Below are positions 17,563 through 25,529 of a stretch of 59,611 nucleotides of DNA, in pieces; the stretch's first letter is position 1, and every line of letters begins with the position of its first letter. Below the pieces are notes generated by a model, which saw only the letters and a list, made by a program, of their open reading frames with translations, did no database searches and had not been told where the DNA came from. The DNA is from Alistipes sp. (lineage in GTDB: Bacteria; Bacteroidota; Bacteroidia; Bacteroidales; Rikenellaceae): assembly GCA_017558115.1 (NCBI GenBank), contig JAFYWG010000050.1:1-59611 (forward strand), written 5' to 3'. Position numbers and translations under genes: made by a program.

Positions 17563-17770
17563 CAAAGTTAGCATAAAAAAACCAGAGATGTGCCACACGA
17601 CCCCCAAAATTTACCCGACGGCACATTTTTAGACCCGAATTGCACATTTCGAGCGACGAACAGCATGCCAAACGCGACATATAGAACAACGCATGCGAAT
17701 ATCCTACCCATTGATATTCAGCGAAAAAAGAGCGCCATAGTTGCAACATTAAAATATTTGTGTAACTTTG
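17563..17770. promoter_or_regulatory. Divergent promoters for GH13 lipoprotein and FN3 lipoprotein
   Basis: The 338-base gap 17481-17818 holds the minus-strand box TAACTTTG (17570-17563) towards the GH13 gene. On the + strand it holds GTTG (17740-17743), 19 bases, TAACTTTG (17763-17770) towards the FN3 gene. The 190 bases between contain no ORF, repeat or clear operator that I can see. Confidence 0.6.
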
Positions 17771-17818
17771 CACCGATATAGCGACACGAAAACGGACACA
17801 TTAAAACATTTATAACTT

Positions 17819-19213
17819 ATGAGAAATCTTTTCAAAGGCTTCGTAGTTGCAACACTTGCTATCGTAGCGATGGCATGTAGCACTTCGGAGACTCCAAAGC
17901 AGCAGGGCGGCAATGGCCTTGCAACACCCGAGTTCAGCGCTAACGCTAACGAGAACTCTATCACAGTAAGCTGGACAAGTGTAGATGGCGCTGCCTACTA
18001 CGAGCTTTGGCTCAACAATGACGAGCACATCAAGACCGACAAGCTCGTACACCGTTTCGACGATCTTAAGTGGGACACTGAGTACACCGTAAACCTTCAG
18101 GCTATCGGCAGTGGCGACAAGAGCTCTGCAGTTGTATCACAGAAGGTTACTATCGCAGCACGCAAGGTACCCGCATACCGCGAGTGGATTCCACAGAACG
18201 GCTCTACAGCGACTGCTATCTCTGACAACGGCCGCTGGGTTGTAGGTTGCTTCGACCGCCAGGGTATGGTCATCGACCTCGACACCGACGAGCTTACACT
18301 TGTCGAGAACTTCGATTGCTTGGATGTTGCAGACAACGGCATTATCGTAGGTGCTACATACGAGGATAGCCAGAATGGTGAGGCTGCAATCTACATTGAC
18401 GGCCAGATCGTTAAGCTCGACCTCAGCGATCTCACTAAATCTAACATGAGCTCACTTACAGCAACAACACCTGACGGCGAGTACATGGTAGGCTGGTGGT
18501 GGGAGTTCGATGAGAGCTCATACTATAGTGGCATCTACGGCTACATCGTACCCTTCGCATACGACATTTTGAAGGATCGTATCACAGTTTTGGAGTGCGG
18601 CGATAACATCTACCCCATCCATGGCGTATCAACCTATGGCGTAGGCCCCGATCGCAACATCGTTGGCGTTGAGCAGTCTGACGCTATGATGGCTGTTGTA
18701 TGGGAGGATGAGTATGCTGACTTCACATACCCCGTATTCGAGTACGACTCTAACTACGTTCCCACACTCACATTCGGTGACACTCAGACTCGTATGACAC
18801 CCAACGGCAAGTATATCTATAGCGTAGCTAAGACATACCCCGACGGCTCTACAGATGTTCAGCAGCCCGCATGCTACGACCTTGAGACTAAGCAGCTCAC
18901 CACATTCCTTGGCATCGGCTCAGTATCAGCAATGACAAACGACGGCGTTGTATTCCTTAACAATGTACCTCTTGGCTACGAGACAGCATACGTAAGCCAC
19001 GTCGACGATCCAGAGACTCAGACACCTATCGTAGAATGGTTGCTTATGAAGCACGAAGTAAACTTGTACGACTACCTCAATGTTGAGGAGAACTCATACG
19101 TAGTTATTGGTGCTTCAGCAGATGGCCGCACTCTCCTTGCACTCGGTTACACTGAGATGGGTCACGTATCAATCGTTATCGACCTCGATGGCGAGCCTAT
19201 GCCCGAGATCTAA
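17819..19213 (+). CDS. Lipoprotein with FN3 domain and propeller-like C-terminal part, unknown
   Basis: 464 aa with a lipobox at Cys20 (LAIVAMAC), so a membrane-anchored lipoprotein. Residues approx. 35-115 form a fibronectin type III domain (SANANENSITVSWTSVDGAA, then WDTEYTVNLQAIGSGD). From approx. 120 on there are repeated short blade-like units with 'ISDNGRWVVGC', 'VADNGIIVGATYED', 'TTPDGEYMVGWWWE' and 'MTPNGKYIYSVAKTY', a pattern shared with HAF-type or beta-propeller repeats. No catalytic motif. It is divergent from the GH13 lipoprotein and ends in a strong terminator. Function unknown; surface binding or adhesion is a guess only. Confidence 0.7.
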   Translation: MRNLFKGFVVATLAIVAMACSTSETPKQQGGNGLATPEFSANANENSITVSWTSVDGAAYYELWLNNDEHIKTDKLVHRFDDLKWDTEYTVNLQAIGSGDKSSAVVSQKVTIAARKVPAYREWIPQNGSTATAISDNGRWVVGCFDRQGMVIDLDTDELTLVENFDCLDVADNGIIVGATYEDSQNGEAAIYIDGQIVKLDLSDLTKSNMSSLTATTPDGEYMVGWWWEFDESSYYSGIYGYIVPFAYDILKDRITVLECGDNIYPIHGVSTYGVGPDRNIVGVEQSDAMMAVVWEDEYADFTYPVFEYDSNYVPTLTFGDTQTRMTPNGKYIYSVAKTYPDGSTDVQQPACYDLETKQLTTFLGIGSVSAMTNDGVVFLNNVPLGYETAYVSHVDDPETQTPIVEWLLMKHEVNLYDYLNVEENSYVVIGASADGRTLLALGYTEMGHVSIVIDLDGEPMPEI

Positions 19214-19230
19214 TCTACAGTTAGCACACT

Positions 19231-19273
19231 AAACTTAAAAGGACAGTTCCATTGGGACTGTCCTTTTAAGTTT
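19231..19273. terminator. Long terminator hairpin after the FN3 lipoprotein
   Basis: The 17-bp stem AAACTTAAAAGGACAGT paired with ACTGTCCTTTTAAGTTT (19231-19247, 19257-19273) has a 9-base loop. The T-rich right arm acts as the T-run. The periodic repeat element follows at once. Confidence 0.75.
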
Positions 19274-19399
19274 GTAAAAATGTGAGTTTAGGGAACTTAA
19301 AGAGTTTAGGGAGTTTAAAAAATTTAGGGAGCTTAAGTGGCGAAGTATGTTGCGCACTAAACTCCCTAATCTTTCTAAACTCTCTTTCTCACTTTTTAC
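19274..19399. repeat. Inverted repeat element with 9-base internal period
   Basis: The ends GTAAAAATGTGAG and CTCACTTTTTAC are inverted repeats. Inside, the left arm is a run of 9-base units: TTTAGGGAA, CTTAAAGAG, TTTAGGGAG, TTTAAAAAA, TTTAGGGAG. The right arm has the complementary run with the same period (CTAAACTCC, CTAATCTTT, CTAAACTCT). It fills the gap up to the thioesterase stop at 19401. A related element is at 30916-31001. Confidence 0.65.
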
Positions 19400-19400
19400 A

Positions 19401-19805
19401 CTACTCCTTTAAGTAGCGCATAAGCTTCTCTCGCCACACATCGGGTATCTGCACCGTCTCCTGGGTCTCGAAGTCGAAGGCCACCATAACCGATGAGCTC
19501 TCCGTGAGCACCTTTTCGCCACACTTAATGCACTGGTGCAGGGTCATGCTCTTATTGCCCAGACGCGACACATCTGTAGTAACCACGATATCGTCAGTCA
19601 GGCGCACCTGACCGAAGTAGTCGGTGTGCGTAGATGCTGTTATGATGCGCAACTTATCGAATACGCCCGTAACACCGAGCACCTTGGTGTAGAACTCCGT
19701 CTTACCCATATCGAAGTAGCTCTGCTGCCAGATATTGTTGACGTGCATAAACGAATCTACATCCGAGAAACGCTTCTGAATGGGGGTTATAAGTATCTCT
19801 GCCAT
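19401..19805 (-). CDS. Acyl-CoA thioesterase, hotdog fold (4HBT family)
   Basis: 134 aa, one hotdog domain. It shows the 4-hydroxybenzoyl-CoA thioesterase/YbgC-type N-terminus IQKRFSDVDSFMHVNNIWQQ, with the Asp of the S/YDxDxxxHVNN motif as the likely catalytic acid. Cytoplasmic; it should release free acids from acyl-CoA, substrate unknown. The start at 19805 lies 5 bases below the tsaC stop, so it belongs to the tdk-tsaC-thioesterase group. The stop is adjacent to the 9-base periodic repeat. Confidence 0.82.
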   Translation of the reverse strand: MAEILITPIQKRFSDVDSFMHVNNIWQQSYFDMGKTEFYTKVLGVTGVFDKLRIITASTHTDYFGQVRLTDDIVVTTDVSRLGNKSMTLHQCIKCGEKVLTESSSVMVAFDFETQETVQIPDVWREKLMRYLKE

Positions 19806-19810
19806 AGTCG

Positions 19811-20374
19811 TTAGCTTCTAATAATCTCCACTTCGCCTCCCTCGCCAAAGGCGATGATAGCGCTGGGCTTAAGCGTGGGCTTACCCTCCAAGCGGGGGTG
19901 TACAACATAGTCTACGCCCTTGATTATAACCTCGTCGACATCCTTCAAACGCTTCGCTGTGGGCTCACCCGATATATTTGCCGAGGTAGAGACGATGGGC
20001 TTGCCAAACTTACGCAACAAGGCCTGGCAGAACTCATGCTGAGGGATGCGCACGCCGAGGGTCTCAGCCTCGGGGATGAGGTTCTTAGCCACACCCACAG
20101 CACCGGGCAAGATAGCCGTAAGGGGCTTATCCGATAGTTCCATAACCTCGAAGGCGATGCCTGGAGCCTTGTTCACATAGCGCACAATCATATCGGCATC
20201 ACGCATGAGGCACAACATCGAGGTCTTCTCCTGACTCTGCTTCAAGGCGTAGACCTTAGCCACAGCCTCCTCGTTTGTGGCGTCGCAACCGATACCCCAC
20301 ACCGTGTCGGTGGGATAGAGGATGAGGCCTCCAGCACGGAGAACCTCAACACACTTCTCTACATTCTTTAGCAT
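19811..20374 (-). CDS. tsaC: L-threonylcarbamoyladenylate synthase (TsaC/Sua5/YrdC)
   Basis: Makes threonylcarbamoyl-AMP from Thr, bicarbonate and ATP, the first step of t6A37 tRNA modification. 187 aa, a single YrdC domain without the extra Sua5 domain. Key segments are AGGLILYPTDTVWGIGCDA, LKQSQEKTSML (KR-type nucleotide contact) and the C-terminal IVSTSANISGEPTAKRL. The gene is cotranscribed with tdk (4 bases upstream) and the thioesterase. Essential in most bacteria. Confidence 0.9.
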   Translation of the reverse strand: MLKNVEKCVEVLRAGGLILYPTDTVWGIGCDATNEEAVAKVYALKQSQEKTSMLCLMRDADMIVRYVNKAPGIAFEVMELSDKPLTAILPGAVGVAKNLIPEAETLGVRIPQHEFCQALLRKFGKPIVSTSANISGEPTAKRLKDVDEVIIKGVDYVVHPRLEGKPTLKPSAIIAFGEGGEVEIIRS

Positions 20375-20378
20375 ATAA

Positions 20379-20945
20379 CTACTTATTAGTTAACTCGTTG
20401 AAGCAATGGCGACAGATGGGCTGGTATGTATCCTGCGCGCCGAGCACCACCTGTTTATCATCTGCCGTGAGGCGGTGAGAGTGGTGTGCCAAGTCGCCAC
20501 AGCGCACACAGATGGCGTGCACCTTCGTCACATACTCCGCCGTAGCCATAAGCGCGGGCATAGGGCCAAAGGGAACACCCTTATAGTCCATGTCGAGACC
20601 TGCAACGATGACGCGGACACCACTATTAGCCAACTGGCGACATACATCTACGATACCATCATCGAAGAACTGCGCCTCGTCAATGCCCACAACATCTACA
20701 TCCGATGTCATGAGCAGGATATTCTGTGCCGACTCCACGGGAGTAGACTGTATGGCGTTAGCGTCGTGCGACACCACCTCCTCCTCCGAGTAGCGCACAT
20801 CGATAGATGGCTTAAATATCTCAACCTTGAGGTTTGCGAACTGCGCACGCTTCATACGGCGTATAAGTTCCTCGGTCTTACCCGAGAACATCGAGCCACA
20901 GATAACCTCAATCCATCCCTTATGCTTATTATTCTCTAAAAACAT
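20379..20945 (-). CDS. tdk: Thymidine kinase (type II)
   Basis: Phosphorylates thymidine for salvage (188 aa). The Walker A motif is [16 protein letters not shown]; the DEAQFF Walker B-like segment holds the catalytic Glu region. The zinc-binding lasso is [11 protein letters not shown] with CRHCFNE near the C-terminus, which makes it the tetrameric Zn-type enzyme. The TsaC start codon follows 4 bases after the stop. murA lies upstream on the same strand, separated by a repeat-containing 105-base gap. Confidence 0.95.
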   Translation of the reverse strand: MFLENNKHKGWIEVICGSMFSGKTEELIRRMKRAQFANLKVEIFKPSIDVRYSEEEVVSHDANAIQSTPVESAQNILLMTSDVDVVGIDEAQFFDDGIVDVCRQLANSGVRVIVAGLDMDYKGVPFGPMPALMATAEYVTKVHAICVRCGDLAHHSHRLTADDKQVVLGAQDTYQPICRHCFNELTNK

Positions 20946-20980
20946 TGCTATACTTTCTCTATCTTATTTATAATGACCCC

Positions 20981-21028
20981 ACTATGTCATCCTTGAGAGA
21001 TTCTTCACTATGTCGAGAACGACATAGT
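20981..21028. repeat. TGTCATCC-type dispersed palindromic repeat
   Basis: Contains TGTCATCCTTGAGAGATTCT, then the hairpin ACTATGTC/GACATAGT (21007-21014, 21021-21028; loop GAGAAC) and CGTCATTAC just after. A third ACTATGTC lies at 20981. The TGTCATCC...GAGAGATTC phrase resembles short dispersed intergenic repeats seen in many bacterial genomes. It sits between murA and tdk. Confidence 0.5.
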
Positions 21029-21050
21029 CTACGTCATTACTAATTAAAAA

Positions 21051-22361
21051 TTATTCATCCAATCGTGTAATACGTGCACCGAGTGCATTGAGGCGCTTGT
21101 CGATATCGCGATAGCCACGATCTATCTGCTCAATATTCTGAATGGTGCTTGTACCCTCCGCGCTCATAGCGGCAATCAACAGAGCCACACCCGCACGAAT
21201 ATCGGGCGATGTCATGTTCGCCGCACGCAACGGATGCTCGTGGTTGTGACCGATGACCGTAGCACGATGGGGGTCACACAGGATAATCTGCGCACCCATA
21301 TCGATAAGCTTGTCGACAAAGAACAAGCGGCTCTCGAACATCTTCTGGTGGATGAGCACAGCGCCCTTAGCCTGCGTTGCCACAACCAAGAAGATAGACA
21401 ACAAGTCGGGCGTGAGGCCTGGCCATGGAGCATCGGCAATGGTCATGATAGAGCCATCGATGAAACTCTCGATGCTGTAGTGCTCCTCGGCGGGAATGAA
21501 GATATCGTCGCCACGCTGCTCGAAACGTATGCCCATGCGTGCAAACTGCTGGGGTATGATGCCGAGGTTCTCGTACGACACATTCTTGATGGTGAGCTCC
21601 GAACGTGTCATAGCCGCCATACCGATGAAGCTACCCACCTCAATCATATCAGGAAGCATGGTATGCTCCGTGCCACCCAACGACTCTACGCCGTCGATAA
21701 CCAATAAGTTCGATGCAATACCCGAGATCTTGGCACCCATGCGGTTGAGCATCTTGCACAACTGCTGCAAGTAGGGCTCACACGCCGCATTGTAGATGGT
21801 GGTGCGACCCTCAGCCAAGACGGCAGCCATAACGATGTTGGCAGTACCCGTTACTGAGGCCTCATCCAAGAGCATATATGTACCCTTAAGGCGCTTTGCC
21901 TCAACGGTGTAGAACTCATCGCTGACATCGAAGTTGAAGTCTGCACCGAGCTTCTGGAAGCCGAGGAAGTGCGTGTCGAGGCGCCTTCTACCAATCTTAT
22001 CGCCACCGGGCTTAGGCATGAAGCCCACGCCAAAGCGTGTCAAGAGTGGACCAATCATCATCACCGAGCCGCGTAACTTACGGCAGCGTTTGTGGTAGTC
22101 TGCCGAGCGCAAGTAGTCGAGGTTTATCTCGTCGGCCTGCAACGCAAAATCGTCGTCCGACAAACGCTCAACCTTCACGCCCATGCGCGACATAAGCTCC
22201 AAGAGCTGCATCACATCGGCAATGATGGGTACGTTGTGTAATACCACGCGCTCCTTTGTTAAAAGCGCAGCACATATAATCTGAAGTGCCTCATTCTTGG
22301 CACCTTGCGGTCTTATCTCTCCCTTTAGGCGATGACCGCCCTCTACTATAAACTTTGCCAT
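21051..22361 (-). CDS. murA: UDP-N-acetylglucosamine 1-carboxyvinyltransferase, Asp-type active site
   Basis: First committed step of peptidoglycan synthesis: transfers enolpyruvyl from PEP to UDP-GlcNAc. 436 aa, with two inverse alpha/beta domains typical of EPSP-synthase-like enzymes. K22-N23 of the N-terminal motif GAKNEALQIICAALL are present. The flexible active-site loop reads PKPGGDKIGRRRLDTHFLG: the catalytic Cys (Cys115 in E. coli) is Asp121 here. That change is known from Mycobacterium and Chlamydia and abolishes covalent inactivation by fosfomycin. The rest of the enzyme is intact, so it is very probably active. Upstream of tdk on the same strand; the promoter lies at 22378-22410. 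Confidence 0.95.
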   Translation of the reverse strand: MAKFIVEGGHRLKGEIRPQGAKNEALQIICAALLTKERVVLHNVPIIADVMQLLELMSRMGVKVERLSDDDFALQADEINLDYLRSADYHKRCRKLRGSVMMIGPLLTRFGVGFMPKPGGDKIGRRRLDTHFLGFQKLGADFNFDVSDEFYTVEAKRLKGTYMLLDEASVTGTANIVMAAVLAEGRTTIYNAACEPYLQQLCKMLNRMGAKISGIASNLLVIDGVESLGGTEHTMLPDMIEVGSFIGMAAMTRSELTIKNVSYENLGIIPQQFARMGIRFEQRGDDIFIPAEEHYSIESFIDGSIMTIADAPWPGLTPDLLSIFLVVATQAKGAVLIHQKMFESRLFFVDKLIDMGAQIILCDPHRATVIGHNHEHPLRAANMTSPDIRAGVALLIAAMSAEGTSTIQNIEQIDRGYRDIDKRLNALGARITRLDE

Positions 22362-22377
22362 AGCTACAAATTTTTAC

Positions 22378-22410
22378 CAAAGATACAAAAAATTGCGCAA
22401 CACGAGCAAA
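22378..22410 (-). promoter_or_regulatory. Promoter of murA
   Basis: On the minus strand TTTG (22410-22407), 21 bases, TATCTTTG (22385-22378). The start codon is only 17 bases further, so the leader is very short. Confidence 0.65.
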
Positions 22411-22631
22411 TTATCGGGCAATAAGTTTTCAACAATCGCAAATATTTTCCCTTCCAACTCTCTGGGCCATAAATCCTATATTTTAGCCCATAAACCCACT
22501 ATATCGCCTATTTTTATACGTTTTGGACAACATTATTGCTCCAAAGGTAGAAACATGTTTTGCTATATCAAATATAGTTCGTTACTTTGCTTGTCGTAAA
22601 CGGCAGCAACTGCCCAATATTATAACTTAGA

Positions 22632-23510
22632 ATGAAACGTTTTTTTCATAGTCTCGGACTTGACCAGATACCATCAGACTCCATAGTCATTGGCGACGAC
22701 CTCGCCCTTGTGAACTTCAACAACCGCATACCCGTCTACGCCGCACATGAGCCCTACAAACTCAAGCATGCCGCAATCTGCATATGTACTGCGGGCCACT
22801 GCTCCATTAAGGTGAACCTTCAGCACTACGAGATTGAGAGCCCGATGCTCGTGACGCTCATGCCCGGACAGATTGTCGAGGGCATAGACTACAGCCCCAA
22901 CTTCGACGGCATAACCATAGTGCTCTCGAAGCACTTCATCGACATGCTCAACCTCCCCGGCTGGCAGCAGCAGTATATGGCACTCTTCAACAACCCCGTA
23001 AACACCATATCCGTAGATGCCCTACGCCACCTCCAGATATTCTACACCATACTCCACAAGGCGGCATCGGACGAGGAGAACCCCTTCCGCCTGCAAGTTA
23101 TAGAGAATCTGATTCGCGTATTCTACTATGGTGGTGTAAGTAAGTTCCGCAAGTTTGAGAGCAGCATGACACCCATAAAAAACAGCATCGTGGAGCGTTT
23201 TATGGAGCTTGTGCAGGAGCACTATCGCGAGGAGCGCCTTATAGGCTTCTATGCCGACAAGCTATGCATCACGCCTAAATATTTATCTAAGTTAGTCAAA
23301 GAGAACACAGGTCGCTCAGCGGGCGAGTGGATAGATAGTCACGTCATCTTAGAGGCGCGCGCCATGCTGCAATCCTCCGACATGACAATACAGCAGATTG
23401 CGGCATCGCTCAACTTCCCCAACCAATCATTCTTTGGCAAGTACTTCAAGCGTGCCACGGGCCTATCTCCCAAGCAGTATCGTAGTTCGAAGGAGACTAC
23501 CAACGAATAG
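22632..23510 (+). CDS. AraC-family transcriptional regulator
   Basis: 292 aa. The N-terminal part (approx. 1-170) is a cupin-like sensor region (AICICTAGHCSIKVNLQHYE). The C-terminal approx. 100 residues are the double-HTH AraC DNA-binding domain: ERLIGFYADKLCITPKYLSK with the second helix set IQQIAASLNFPNQSFFGKYF and the signature GLSPKQYR. Ligand unknown. A weak -7-like TTACTTTG is at 22582-22589. It does not adjoin an obvious target operon: ung is convergent and overlaps its last 14 bases, and murA is divergent. The target is therefore unknown; murA is not a usual AraC target. Confidence 0.88.
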   Translation: MKRFFHSLGLDQIPSDSIVIGDDLALVNFNNRIPVYAAHEPYKLKHAAICICTAGHCSIKVNLQHYEIESPMLVTLMPGQIVEGIDYSPNFDGITIVLSKHFIDMLNLPGWQQQYMALFNNPVNTISVDALRHLQIFYTILHKAASDEENPFRLQVIENLIRVFYYGGVSKFRKFESSMTPIKNSIVERFMELVQEHYREERLIGFYADKLCITPKYLSKLVKENTGRSAGEWIDSHVILEARAMLQSSDMTIQQIAASLNFPNQSFFGKYFKRATGLSPKQYRSSKETTNE

Positions 23511-24162
23511 GCGTCTTACCTACAGATGTAAGGTAGTCGTTGGCTGCAGAGAAGTGTTTACAGCCAAAGAAACCACGGTAGGCAGATAGTGGCGATGGGT
23601 GCACCGCCTTAAGGATTAGGTTCTTTGACGGGTCGGCTATAGCACCCTTCTTCTGTGCATAGCTACCCCATAGCATATAGACAACGCCCTCCTTACGCTC
23701 GGCGATAGCCTTAACCACGGCATCGGTAAAGCGCTCCCAGCCGCGTCCTGCATGCGACGCCGCCTCGTGAGCGCGCACCGTGAGCACAGCGTTTAGCAAC
23801 AGAACACCCTGCTCTGCCCAGCGCTCCAACTCTCCCGACGAGGGTATGGGAGCACCCACATCGGCGTGCACCTCCTGCAAGATGTTGCGCAACGAAGGAG
23901 GAAAAGGAACACCCTCACCCACCGAGAAGCAGAGGCCATTGGCCTGACCTGGACCATGGTAGGGGTCCTGACCAATGATTACGACCTTGATTTTATCAAA
24001 CGGACAGCAGTCGAAGGCGCGGAATATGTTGCGACCCGCGGGGTAGACTACCCCACTGCCATACTCACCCCTCACGAAGGATGTAAGCTCCTCGAAATAG
24101 GACTTCGAAAACTCCTCACGAAGTATCTCCTTCCAATCTTCTGCCATCTTTACCTCTACCAT
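23497..24162 (-). CDS. ung: Uracil-DNA glycosylase
   Basis: Removes uracil from DNA in base excision repair (221 aa, normal family size). Motif A is VVIIGQDPYHGPGQANGLCF with the catalytic Asp; the uracil-specificity segment is LLLNAVLTVR; motif B/leucine loop is KAVHPSPLSAYRGFFGCKHF, where the His stabilises the flipped base. Family 1 enzyme. Start codon 24162 or the internal M at residue 6 (24147); the longer form is slightly preferred. The gene ends 14 bases inside the AraC gene, tail to tail. Confidence 0.95.
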   Translation of the reverse strand: MVEVKMAEDWKEILREEFSKSYFEELTSFVRGEYGSGVVYPAGRNIFRAFDCCPFDKIKVVIIGQDPYHGPGQANGLCFSVGEGVPFPPSLRNILQEVHADVGAPIPSSGELERWAEQGVLLLNAVLTVRAHEAASHAGRGWERFTDAVVKAIAERKEGVVYMLWGSYAQKKGAIADPSKNLILKAVHPSPLSAYRGFFGCKHFSAANDYLTSVGKTPIRW

Positions 24163-24176
24163 AATATGCTAATTTT

Positions 24177-24208
24177 CTTGCGAAGATAGGATATTTTAGT
24201 TAATTTTG
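24177..24208 (+). promoter_or_regulatory. Promoter of the alkaline phosphatase gene
   Basis: CTTG (24177-24180), 20 bases, TAATTTTG (24201-24208). It supports the ATG at 24236 and rules out an earlier TTG start inside the -7 box. Confidence 0.55.
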
Positions 24209-24235
24209 CAACACATCATATTTAACACTACGACT

Positions 24236-25288
24236 ATGAAGAGAGTTATAACTACCCTCGCGGTGCTTCTCGCAACAGCACTTGCGGCAGAGGCACAGGA
24301 GGTAAAAAACATAATCTACCTCATTGGCGACGGCATGGGTCTAACCTCGGCCTCGATGATGCAGCTCGAGAACAATTACGAGCCCACCATCTTCGACTAT
24401 GCCGACAACGTGGCACTGCAGAAGACCTACTCGCTCGACAACCGCGTCACCGACTCGGCTGCCTCAGGCACAGCACTCGCCTCGGGTCATAAGACAAACA
24501 ATACCATGCTTGGCCAGCTCCCCGATGGCACTAACACTGAGTCACTCATGGAGTTAGCCGCAGCTAAGGGCAAGGCCACGGGCATCGTCGTTACGACATA
24601 TCTCCAGCACGCAACACCTGGAGCATTCTACGCCCACGTGCCTGCGCGCCACGAGTATGCCACAATCTCGGAGCAGCTTCTCGCCAGCGACATCGACATC
24701 GCGATTGGTGGCGGCATGGCATTCTTCGAAGAGCGCTACAGCAACAACGAGGCCGCACGCCAGGCTATCGCCCAGAGCGGATTTACACTTAAGGAGAGTC
24801 TTGATAGTGAGGTGTGTGGCGAGCGCATCTTGGCACTCTTAGCCGATAAGGAGATAGAGAATCGCCGTGGCTACCTTGCCAAGGCTACAACCGAGGCTAT
24901 CAACCACTTGAACAGCTGCGAGAATGGCTTTGTGCTGATGGTTGAGGGCTCGCTAATCGATGGAATGGGACATGGCAACAATGCCGAGGGTCAGCAACAG
25001 GAGATGCGCGACTTTATGGAGGCTATAGAGGTTGCCGTAGCATATGCTCGCGAGCATGCAGACACCCTCGTAGTCGTCACTGCCGACCACGAGACGGGAG
25101 GCCTCGCCATCATCAGTGGCAATGCCGACTTCACCCTCTCGGAGCAGGGCGTAGCCTACACATGGTCTACGACGGGTCACTCTGGCGTGATGGTGCCCAT
25201 ATATCTCTATGGCACGGGCGCAGAGCTCATTAATGGCGTGATGGAGAATGCCGACTTGGGCGCGCGCCTTAAAGCGCTGATTGAGTAG
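24236..25288 (+). CDS. Periplasmic alkaline phosphatase
   Basis: Phosphomonoesterase (350 aa from the ATG at 24236) of the alkaline phosphatase superfamily. The signal peptide is MKRVITTLAVLLATALAAEA. Metal and nucleophile motifs: IIYLIGDGMGLTSASMM (first Asp ligand), then RVTDSAASGTALASGHKT in which the Ser after TDSA is the nucleophile, and VTADHETGGLAI (Zn-binding D-H). Length is shorter than E. coli PhoA, closer to Bacteroidetes PhoA-type enzymes with simple inserts. Likely role: phosphate or nucleotide scavenging. The stop at 25288 overlaps the convergent 86-aa gene by 20 bases. Confidence 0.9.
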   Translation: MKRVITTLAVLLATALAAEAQEVKNIIYLIGDGMGLTSASMMQLENNYEPTIFDYADNVALQKTYSLDNRVTDSAASGTALASGHKTNNTMLGQLPDGTNTESLMELAAAKGKATGIVVTTYLQHATPGAFYAHVPARHEYATISEQLLASDIDIAIGGGMAFFEERYSNNEAARQAIAQSGFTLKESLDSEVCGERILALLADKEIENRRGYLAKATTEAINHLNSCENGFVLMVEGSLIDGMGHGNNAEGQQQEMRDFMEAIEVAVAYAREHADTLVVVTADHETGGLAIISGNADFTLSEQGVAYTWSTTGHSGVMVPIYLYGTGAELINGVMENADLGARLKALIE

Positions 25289-25529
25289 CCTCCTCAACCA
25301 CCTTCTCTTCTACAGTGAGGGGCACCTCTTGGCGCTCCTCGCTTTCGTTTTCTACAATCGCAGCATCATCAACATATGTTGTATCTGTGGCCTCAACCGT
25401 CTCGGCAGTCTCGCGCTCAACCTCGCCGCCATTAAAGCACATAGAGCTATAACCACCCCAGTTGAGCGCCGCAAATACCACAATGGCGATAACAGCGATG
25501 GTAAATATCCAACCTAATACTCTATTCAT
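25269..25529 (-). CDS. Small single-pass membrane protein with acidic tail
   Basis: 86 aa. One hydrophobic helix (approx. 4-26, VLGWIFTIAVIAIVVFAALN) is followed by a tail that is rich in Glu/Val/Thr (VERETAETVEATD, EEKVVEEATQ). No known domain. Its ATG overlaps the S41 protease stop by one base, so translation is probably coupled. This suggests a partner or processing substrate of the protease, but that is inference. It overlaps the convergent alkaline phosphatase end by 20 bases. Confidence 0.6.
   Translation of the reverse strand: MNRVLGWIFTIAVIAIVVFAALNWGGYSSMCFNGGEVERETAETVEATDTTYVDDAAIVENESEERQEVPLTVEEKVVEEATQSAL

Noticed and set aside
24206-24235. Upstream TTG start for alkaline phosphatase
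   Set aside because: The codon is inside the -7 box TAATTTTG and would put ten polar residues before the signal peptide.
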